Source of the DNA: Catonia carolina
Lineage: Eukaryota > Arthropoda > Insecta > Hemiptera > Achilidae
Direction: 5' to 3'
Assembly (NCBI GenBank): GCA_035578175.1
Contig: JAQMRL010000002.1
Span: forward strand, 130,946,171 to 131,010,170
Length of the DNA: 64,000 bases
The position numbers were made by a program, and so were the translations under genes. This document shows positions 55,801-64,000 of this stretch, one piece after another. Below the pieces are notes generated by a model, which was not told the origin of the DNA, ran no database searches, and saw only the letters and a list, made by a program, of their open reading frames with translations. The stretch's first letter is position 1. Each line of letters starts with the position of its first letter.

Positions 55801-56454
55801 GATTTTATCCACCTTCACAAAAGTTTAAGAACAAAGATGAACAAGTAAAATAAATTATTGATAACTATAAAAGAGAGGAAACATTCTTCAAATCAAATAT
55901 AATAAATTAATTCTTCAATTCCAAAATGTGAAACATACATTTTTTTGTTAATACGAAAACAAATAAATAAATAAAAAGACGTAGTAATAACAAAACTATT
56001 TCTAATAGCGTTTTAGACTACTTACATGACGAATAAGATCCTTTTCTTTTAAAAAACTAAAGAAGTTTTAGAACAATTTCCATCTCTGAAAATTTACGCT
56101 TTCCATAAAGACTTACCTGTAACAAAAATGAAAATGTAAATATACAATCAAACATTATTTATGTAGTAAACTAAGCTTAATTTAATAATTTTTACATCTG
56201 CAGCCGTAATATAACAAAAATACAATAATTTAAGGTAACAAGGAATCGAAAAAATAAAAGTAACTTTTAATTTAATTTTGACGCTGTCCAGAAATAAGCG
56301 CTTTTCTGAATCGATTGGTTTAAATTGATTGCATTATATTTTCTAAAAGAGACTATTAATAATTTTTGAAAAAATTACATGTTATTTTTTAAAATCAGTA
56401 CCGTAGAAAATACACAAAGAACTTCATAACTAAGGGACTATCAATTAACTGTCA
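55801..56454. other. Non-coding; contains diverged duplicate of 15335-15500
   Basis: 56005-56215 shares GACTACTTACAT, CCATAAAGACTTACCTGTAAC-like and a following A-rich block with 15335-15500. The rest is A+T-rich. Confidence 0.45.
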
Positions 56455-56570
56455 TAAATATGTCCCGCGTTCGATTCCCGGCTAGGATCTGGAAATTATC
56501 ACCGTCAAAAATACATAATACCGTAGTCGCTACCAAGTTGTTGATGTGACTAAATAAACTAAAAAAAGAA
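56455..56570 (+). repeat. SINE-C copy 2
   Basis: B-box GTTCGATTCCCGGCTAGGAT, then GGAAATTATCACCGTC-like body, ending GTCGCTACCAAGTTGTTGAT and GTGACTAAATAAA. Matches 5645-5785 in the B-box region and the 3' end. The A-box part is not clear. Confidence 0.6.
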
Positions 56571-58370
56571 CTATCCGCTCGATTCTCATAATTCTTTTTA
56601 GTTTTTTTATCTAGACAGCAAAATTATTAATAAATTTTTCTGGGGTTCTTAATAAATGTCCTAAAGATGCTATTATTTTACTTTTAATTAGACGGGTCAC
56701 AGATTCTATGTTCTTGTATAAAATTGTTCGTATGAGGTAATCCACTACCTTCTTTGTAATTATTTTTGTTTATGGAAGTAAAGACTATCCATCATTCTGT
56801 TATTAAAAGTTTCTCAACTTTACAAGAGCTAGTGGTTTTAAAGATGATCTAATTCGCTTTAGTTCTGACCGGTTTAATTACTGAGTTGTAACGTTGTAAT
56901 TTGACTCCTATTGATAATAACACGATTTAATAATATACTAACATAAATTAAATTTGTAAAATTTATTGTTAAGTTTCAAGTCTTGTTTAAAATTTTGTTC
57001 TGAGAAATTCGTATCTAATTTTAATTTATAATTAATGCAAATTATGTTTCGTTAATTATCTGAAGTATTTATTAAATAATAATTTATGTAATACATTATA
57101 TCAATGAGAATTTAAAAGTTATATACCAATGAAATCAATGTTTTAGTTATTACAGATTTAATTAACAAACCTTTATTTATCAGTCGATTATAACTGGTAA
57201 CATGGGATTTGAGATAAGAATCTACATATCGATCTAAGATCTAGTCACGATAACGCAGTATAATATTATGGTAGAAATAAGTCTGATGTAATACCAAGTC
57301 ATTTTAAGAAGAGTACAACATTCTGTAGTATCAGCATTTCAGAGGTAGTTGAGTCATTGTCTAGGTTGTAAACTCTGGTCATAGTTTTAAGTCAGAAGGA
57401 GACTCAAGGCGTGTTTACTACCCTCGGTAAAAGTGCAACGCGTTGTCCACTGTTTTACTGTCTAACAATAACAATAACTGTTAAGGAGTCCCATATGAAA
57501 TAGTAAAAATAAAAAAAAATACCGCAGAAAAAGAACAAAGATACAGATAGTGAAAAGCACACAAGTTTTAAAACTTCCGACAAACACACAACTTCACAAC
57601 TTTTCTTTTCTCCTATATACTCCCTTTATAAATACGTGCTGAGACTTTAACGCATTTCAGTTTTTATCTCGGTCTTCTTCTTTCTATAAGAAACTAAACC
57701 ATTCTTCCACATATAACGACCCATTTCACTTCCTTCCCTTGGTCACATGTACTCTATAACATTTCATTCTGCAAAAACTACTTAAAGTAAAGGAAAAAGC
57801 AAATATTATACTACGTTATTTTATTGTGGAATCGTCTAGCATTTTAAAATGGCGAGTAGATCTAAATTTATAATCGAATATTAAAGAAAAGTTTTCGTTG
57901 ATTCAAACCAACGATTTTCCGAAGATAATAAATAATGCTAAGTAAGCTACGCTTATTTAAAAAATCTGATGTAATATTACAAATTTTTCTCTTCAAAAAT
58001 ATTCTCCAGTAAGCAGTTTTAATTTTTCAAATGAACCGACCATAAATAAAGACCAAAGAAATGCATAACTAAATCAAATGTTTATAAAAATAACTGTATT
58101 AAGTGAATATAGACACTACAATAATTAATCAAATCATTCACCAATATTTGATTAAAAAATAACTAATAAAGAAATTAAAGCCAAATTTTGAAGTGAGAAA
58201 TTTGATGTCCTCACAATTTCACTCATTGGAAAAATCTTGTAAGGCTATTATTTTCAGTTTTTAAACATTTTAATTTAAATAAATTTATAAATTCTCTTTT
58301 TTATTTATTGCAAAAATAATCTACAATTGGTTTACATGTTCACATGGAACAATGAATAGAAAAGTTTACA
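56571..58370. other. A+T-rich sequence, nothing recognised
   Basis: No coding or repeat match; 57560-57780 is slightly richer in C. Confidence 0.5.
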
Positions 58371-58373
58371 ACA

Positions 58374-58612
58374 ATTTTTTTTTCTCTTGAACCCAATAAT
58401 TGGTGTACGTTGATCTGTTCAATTTAGACTAAGCAATCCAATGACCCAATGAGGTAAGGACGATGTATGACGTGTAAATGAGGTAGTCTTGTACAGAATT
58501 AGTCCGACCATTCCTGGTAAATTATGGTTAATTGAACCCCAACCATCAACGTACACCGATAACATCTGAATCGTGGCGATGACTTTACCACTACACCAAC
58601 CCAGTGGGTATA
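58374..58612 (-). repeat. SINE-B copy 5 with B-box deletion
   Basis: Minus strand: a very good A-box head (GGGTTGGTGTAGTGGTAAAG) at about 58583-58602. The B-box region is deleted, then the family core (GGGTTCAATTAACCATAATT), CATTTACACGTCATACATCG and tail TCTAAATTGAACAGATC, ending in an A-run (T-run at about 58375-58383 on the plus strand). Confidence 0.75.
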
Positions 58613-59792
58613 AAAAAACTTAACAAACAAAATGATTCGAAAAGAAAATAACTTTAAACTAGGACTACTTATAAACTATTTTTATTAAGTGTACTATTCA
58701 TATGTTAACAGTAGGTATACTATTAAAAAAAAAAAAAAAATTAAGGTGAAGTCGACGTAATCGAGGATTTCTTCGCGTTTACCTAATAAGTTAATGGCTA
58801 AAATGTTTGGATGTTACTTGAACCCTGACTTGTATTCTGTGGCGTACCTAAGATTTATTTCTCAAGTCCCCGTGAAGAAAGCTGTCTTTTTTTGTTTATC
58901 AGAGAGAGTCAGTAATGTTTTGTAAAATGTTTAAGAAAACCGTTGTATAATACTGATACTGGACATTAGTAATGCACCCCAGATGGATTCTGTACGCCCA
59001 GATAGGTTTTAGGACGGATTGGTAAAAAGTTAATTAGTGTTTTTAGAAATTAAAAATTCCATGTGGTTTTTAATGACTATTCTACACATTAATAGCCAAT
59101 TTTTGAATTGTGTGGTAGTGTTCAAGTGATGTACAAAACAAATTTTTTTAGACAACAAACGATTTTGGGAACAAACCTTGCTAGCTTCTTGGCTAGCTTC
59201 TGGAAAATTTTTATAAATTTTCATAGATTATGGCATCTTAGCGTTAAAGCTCCAGATGTTAAAGATAAAAATAATAAAACAAAATCAGGTTAATACTGTC
59301 AGAAAAGAAATTAAAATTTCATGAGTAAATAATATTAGAGCAAATTTTTGTAGACTTGGTAGTAAGAATTCTCGAAACTTATAACCAGGGTATGAATGCC
59401 TGCGTGTGGCTTTCATAAGTACAAGGATGTTTGTATGTACGCGTGCGTATATATATTATCACCTGCCTCTAGTATTTTTAGTCTGATTTAGGGCCCATAT
59501 TGTCAAGGCAGGTGCTTGCCAACCCATAAATCAATACAACAAATTTCATGTTTTCTTTGTCAATAACAGCAGTATTTAGTTTACAGAATGAAGTTGAGGT
59601 GATGTTATAGAATACTATACCTTCTATCTGCACTCAAAGTTATATAGGTACTTTTTTCAAATAAAATGAGCCGGGGGAAAGTTTTGTCTCTTTTATCTAT
59701 ATTCTGACCTTTTAGGGGTCTTTTTATTGCCCTAAATACCCTTTTCGTTTTTGTTAATAATATGACTAATGAACATTTTGTGGATCCAGCTG
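58613..59792. other. A+T-rich sequence with an A-run
   Basis: A run of about 18 A lies at 58723-58740. Short ORFs at 59030-59224 (minus) and 59108-59293 (plus) overlap each other and have no domain. Confidence 0.5.
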
Positions 59793-59838
59793 AGTTGACA
59801 TGGCCAACAAAATTACTTGTAACGGGGCCATGTCAACT
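59793..59838. repeat. 13-bp perfect inverted repeat (hairpin)
   Basis: AGTTGACATGGCC (59793-59805) is followed after 20 bases by GGCCATGTCAACT (59826-59838). No poly-U or coding context suggests a terminator. It could be the ends of a tiny or deleted inverted-repeat element. Confidence 0.6.
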
Positions 59839-60140
59839 TGGAAAAAAATACCCATGTAGAATAAATGAAAAAAAAAATCATGAATAAAAATATAGCTACG
59901 ATAGTTAAGTAACTACCTAAGTACCAGTCACTACTGGTCACTACTGGTAGTATGGAAAATCCTTGTAAACCTAGATGTAGGAGACGGAATTTTCAATTCA
60001 TTTTCTAAATTTCATCAGAACTTTTAATTATCTTCCACTAATGTTTCTTTGTAAATGAATATTACTGTTAAAAATTCCCTTTAGTGATCAAAAATTACAT
60101 CTTTATTTCTGTACCTTACCATTGTATATTTTTACTAAAA
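59839..60140. other. Non-coding with a short tandem repeat
   Basis: TCACTACTGG is repeated twice near 59930-59949 next to CTGGTAG, which pairs with CTACCxAG-like sequence before it. Nothing else seen. Confidence 0.45.
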
Positions 60141-60328
60141 TACATTAAATTTATACTCGTATAAATAAGGTGGAAAGTTAACCAATCCAACTACGGTTTA
60201 CCATGTCTTAGGGTAAGTCAATTTAGAGTCTCACCTACATTAAATTTACGCGAATAAAGTAGAAAGTTAACCTATCCAACTGGAATTTACCATGTCCTAG
60301 GATAAGTCATTTTAGTGTCTCAAGCATC
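60141..60328 (+). repeat. Tandem duplication, unit about 95 bp
   Basis: TACATTAAATTTA at 60141 and 60236 begin two units sharing GAAAGTTAACC, ATCCAACT, TTTACCATGTC and TAAGTCA in order, with several substitutions and short gaps. Confidence 0.75.
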
Positions 60329-61040
60329 AGGTGTTCCAGAATCGAAATACCAGGTTGTGAACTCGCAAAACTACAGATGTTTGTTAATCACTTCGATTCT
60401 GTCTACTGACAATTTGTAAAGAACCATTTTTATTATTCAACTTTACAGATTATGATATTCCGTACATTTGTATAATTTTGGGAAAGCGTTTTGTAAAGTT
60501 TGGAGCCAAGTAACAAAAATATTTTTGAAATTTCTTTTTGTAACTCTACGCAAATAAATCAAATGCTTTATCTTGTACTGTAGTTAAGTATTATTCGTTT
60601 CGGGAAAATCACTGAGGTTTTATGCGCCTGTATCATTTTCAGGAATAAAGTTGACAAATGTTTGGTAATTTTACCATTATCAAAAGACTATGAATTGTTC
60701 AAATTTATGTACAAAGCATGTATCAAATTACATTTATTTTTCAAACATTTTCATGTATTACAAAAATAATACTTTTTATTGCCTTTTATAATTATTTTGA
60801 AATTGTTTTGTATTTTTTATAAAAAATTTGAACTGTTTAATGGAGAATTAAGTTGGCATAAATGAATACAAACATTAAAAAAAAGAAATAATTTGCTATC
60901 AATCACTACAAATTTTTAGATTGTCATAGATAGACCTAAAGTACGAATATTCCCATATAAAAACTTTCTTCTTGTTTGGCTGTTAGTGTTTATGAATTAT
61001 GTGCATATTTTCACTTTCTCTTACTCTATATAGCCTAAAT
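60329..61040. other. A+T-rich sequence, nothing recognised
   Basis: No coding or repeat match. Confidence 0.5.
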
Positions 61041-61275
61041 ATGTAGGGAAGGAAAGTACAGTTTTCAGGCCTCCTTACCCAAAAACCATGATAGCGATTG
61101 GTCTCCGTGGGTATGTGAGGGTGGATGTGTGTGAACAAAATATCTTAAGAATGGAATATCGCATGAAGTTGAAACTTGAAACTTAAATTAGGTACCAGAA
61201 GGGAACCCAGTGCGATCATTTTTATCAAAATCGGTCAAGTTAATTCGTGTAATTTTTTCACTTTTTTGCGATTTT
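61041..61275 (+). repeat. Possible fragment of a dispersed repeat
   Basis: GGAAGGAAAGTAC, then CCGTGGGTATGTGAGGGTGG, then an 'ATCTTAAGAATGG ... ATGAAGTTGAAACTT ... ATTTTTATCAAAATCGGTCA' order of phrases (loosely described) resembles the style of dispersed insect repeats with a 'solve for this species' phrase around AAATCGGTCAA. There is no second copy in the window, so this is based on style only. Confidence 0.25.
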
Positions 61276-61779
61276 ATCCAAAAACGACTCCTATTTCTTC
61301 ACTCATGATTAAAATTGGGTTAAGTTTTAAATTTTACAATATTTACTAGTGGTTAAACATATAAATATGTGATAGGCCTATTTTTCATTATTTACATTGG
61401 AAAATTCGTGAGAGTTTTTACACCAGATTCTTCGATTTTGAACCCATATCACAAATGTAAAAAATCAGTTTTATATGTTTCACATCTAAATCACATTATG
61501 TTTCAATCACATTAATCGGTAGTATAAATTAATTAAATAAAGTAAACACTGTAAAAATATAATAGATACCAATAAAAATACAATATTGTAGGCTAATAAA
61601 AGGGCTAAATCTTTAATGATATAAAAACAAATGAGTTCATAAAAGGTTTTAAATTGGATTATAAAAGTATTATAGGCTATCTATGCAACATTTAAGGGAT
61701 CATGGTGTGCATTATTTAATATGCATTATCATGATTTAATTCGTAAGAGAATAAAGAAAAGGTCGTGTAAAGAGAACGA
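61276..61779. other. A+T-rich sequence, nothing recognised
   Basis: No coding or repeat match. Confidence 0.5.
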
Positions 61780-62290
61780 TATTTAAAGGGGCGTTAACTA
61801 TAACTATTGCTTTCTATTATTTTAGTGGTCGGGTTTGACGAAGAGACGAGGAATAAGAGAGGGGGTTAAAAAAATAATTCTTGATAAGTTAGGGCCTGCA
61901 GTACATGGGTCTCTTATGCTGATTACAATAACAACCGTTGGACTTAATAATACCCTCGCTACCCATTTCTCTCTAAAACATCATCAATAAAACCATACAT
62001 ATATATATAAATACTCTACTCTATGCCCCTACACTTATCGTGGCCCATTGTTACGCCATGATAAGCTTCCCTTATGCAAATTAAGGCCTAATAATTAATC
62101 GTCTAGCCTTTAACTTCATGTTATAGTAGTAGTAAGTAATTTGTGTTACAATACCACCACCCTCTTCTCCACGATTTTATACACCCTACCCTTAACTATA
62201 ACGCCCCCTCCCCGTTCCAACTTTCTTGTTTGCTGGGGCGTTAATGATTATATCGAAGCAATTAATAAGCTCACTGGACTTGTGATACGG
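61780..62290. promoter_or_regulatory. Candidate regulatory island: octamer and homeodomain-like sites
   Basis: A repeat-free, more G+C-rich island. CTTATGCAAATTAAGG at about 62071-62086 contains the octamer ATGCAAAT (POU-type) overlapping AATTAA. TAATAATTAATCG follows at about 62089, TGATAAGC (GATA-type) at 62059, and ATTGTTACG (Sox-like) at 62047. Two GGGGCGTTAA-like words lie near opposite ends (AAGGGGCGTTAAC at 61788 and TGGGGCGTTAATG at 62235). Clusters of this kind occur in developmental enhancers, but single sites of this length also arise by chance in A+T-rich DNA. Confidence 0.3.
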
Positions 62291-63212
62291 GTGTATTACT
62301 TATAAGAACCTACTTTGTGGTAGACTAAAAAAATAACGGAAGCTGTCAATTGTAATCTAACTTGTACGTGGATCATACAAATTAGCTATCAAACAATGCA
62401 TATTAAATAACTTAATATATATAAATGAATAAAATTTAATACATTTATTATGTAAAATATATAACGATATAAGTTATTTATTATTACAATAAAAGTTTAA
62501 CTTTCATCTAAGCTAACTGAACATTAAATGTGACATTAATTTTACACTTTCGTTTTATCTATCACATAACAGGAAATAACAACAATTTTATATAAAAAAA
62601 ACAAAACTACATAATTTACATATATATGTTCTAGATAAGTAATCCTACAAATAAACCAACGTACCTATAAATTAGGATTTTATTAAAATAATTTTTTAAC
62701 TATATATGTGTTAATACATTTATGTAAATCCTAAATATACACGGCGTACATCGTAAAATATTAACGACATAAATTTGATGTTTTTGCTTTAAAATTTTAT
62801 CTAGATAATTTTATAAAATTTACATCAGTACGCTTGTATTTCATGAAAATATGTCAACAGAACAATAAAAGAGGTACGTATCAGGAATGTTGAGTATATA
62901 ATTAGAAAGGAGTTATTTTAAAAATATTTTTCAAAAGATTTCTCCATAAAATTATTAAGATAACATTTAAAAATCTTTGATATTAAAATACTAACTTTGC
63001 AAGCTAATTTTGTATGAATTCATAGAAAAAAACTTGATTTTTAATAGTTAAACATAAATAATCAGTAACACACTGAAGAATACTGAAAATTACAACGATT
63101 AATCAAACGTATAAAAACACATAAAAACTTTATGATATCTTTTAAAATTCCAAGTAATTAAGAATTTCATCCAAGATAAAACTGGATAATTTAATGAACA
63201 CTGAAAAAATAA
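62291..63212. other. Very A+T-rich sequence, nothing recognised
   Basis: No coding or repeat match. Confidence 0.5.
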
Positions 63213-63786
63213 GGCTGTCTGCACACGGATCAACACGAAAGCAGTTAAATTCACTATAATATACTAGGTGAAGTTGTCAAAGGTGGTGGTCTGAACAACA
63301 TGGCTGCGCACACAAGGAAATTTTGAACAGTCAATTCGTACCTTTTAAGACTTAAGAATAACTACCTAACGTACTGCAATAAAATTAAAAATTTTTCAAA
63401 AGATTTTGGAGATCGTTTATCTGTTTACATCATGTCGAGTAAGTCACCTCAGGAAGAATTATATATCTGAAATGGTATGTACGATACTGACAAAGAGGAA
63501 ACCGCGAAAGTGTTGGATCATCCCAATAGTCCAAGGGATTTGCGATTCATTGCTATTTCGGAAGAGTAAAACATAATAAAACACAGTTTTTTCACAGCAC
63601 CGACGACCCACAACAAATAGGCAAAATGAGTAACACGACAGGCTAGCAACTTCACATCACGTGGGCCTGAATTTCACAGATCATGCAAGTCGCATGAGTC
63701 GCTGATACATTACTTTAAGATTTCGCTATTGATGGGTCTTCACTCTTTTACCTGGGAATTTCGTGTTACATTGGGTGCAGACGCTC
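63213..63786 (+). mobile_element. PIF/Harbinger-like non-autonomous element (candidate)
   Basis: GTCTGCACACGG...AACACGAAA at 63217-63240 is repeated in inverse at 63759-63782, 24 bp with about 18 matches, both outer blocks (GTCTGCAC) and inner blocks (AACACGAAA) being exact. TAA precedes the left end (63210-63212), as expected for Harbinger target sites (TWA), but the right flank does not repeat it. Inside, about 63492-63565 encodes KRKPRKCWIIPIVQ, like the K-R-x-R-R-x-W-V-H-P-I motif near the start of Harbinger transposases. The catalytic core is absent. Could be another inverted-end family. Confidence 0.42.
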
Positions 63787-64000
63787 GAAAACAAACCTCA
63801 GTTCCTATATCTACTATATCCTATATCTACTTTTTGTTAGTGATTTCATCGCAATTCTAAAACATGGAGTTCTTTCCATTTTATGTTACTTCGTCCAGGC
63901 TGAACATAAAAAGGTCATCGTTCACGTATCCAATCCAAGTGTCCCTTAAAATAGAATTTGTGTTAAGACCTATTTAGCGTATTTATTTTCCTTACAACAT
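63787..64000. other. Non-coding end of window
   Basis: CCTATATCTACT is nearly repeated at 63805-63830. Nothing else recognised. Confidence 0.5.

Noticed and set aside
1..64000. Bacterial, viral or organellar origin
   Set aside because: Dense SINE/LINE/TIR content with target-site duplications, lack of coding density and no viral or organellar genes point to a nuclear animal genome.

Overview
The window reads as a non-coding stretch of a large, A+T-rich animal genome, most likely an arthropod and probably an insect; the insect guess rests on the style of the LINE protein remnants and is not proven. I found no host protein gene, no rRNA and no functional tRNA gene. Almost everything recognisable is a mobile element or its remains, set in A+T-rich sequence with few ORFs.

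The only long open reading frame (21557-23734, minus, 725 codons) is a 5'-truncated non-LTR retrotransposon (RTE-like endonuclease-reverse transcriptase). It sits inside an older SINE copy. At least eight further LINE 3'-end remnants, from several lineages and on both strands, lie at about 1.6, 3.6-4.1, 14.4, 15.6-16.0, 16.5-16.8, 47.3-47.9, 50.0-50.5, 53.6-54.4 and 55.3-55.8 kb.

Four short repeat families were worked out by comparing copies within the window. SINE-A (about 400 bp, fixed 5' end, 5' hairpin, 3' hairpin plus AAC-repeat tail, 8-14 bp target-site duplications) has ten more or less complete copies and two fragments. SINE-B (tRNA-like head, about 330 bp) has five. SINE-C (tRNA-like head, about 120 bp) has two clear copies plus fragments. 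SINE-D (tRNA-derived, about 175 bp, Met-like anticodon loop) has two copies with target-site duplications.

DNA-transposon material includes a 1,174-bp non-autonomous element at 8122-9295 with 27-bp inverted ends, TA duplications and a leftover PHD-like zinc-finger coding segment (pogo/Tigger-like); a PIF/Harbinger-like candidate at 63213-63786; an inverted-repeat structure at 36868-38062; a decayed helix-turn-helix transposase start near 10.9 kb; and a possible Helitron-like 3' end near 26.25 kb. A 43-bp minisatellite of about 14 units occupies 42.49-43.09 kb.

The most unusual signal is a short motif. TAGGCCTA occurs 22 times by eye, against about 0.6 expected from base composition, with dozens of 7-mer relatives (TAGGCTA/TAGCCTA). 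Comparison of duplicated sequences in the window catches the motif being inserted: TA in one copy is TA-GGCC-TA, TA-GACC-TA or TA-GCC-TA in the other. This looks like a 3-4 bp insertion with TA duplication, similar in form to the footprint of a TA-targeting DNA transposon.

Several G+C-richer, repeat-free islands (24.45-25.02, 29.69-30.06, 31.40-32.06, 40.20-40.61, 61.78-62.29 kb) are candidate regulatory sequence. The last holds an octamer next to homeodomain-type sites. Without cross-species comparison these remain guesses.
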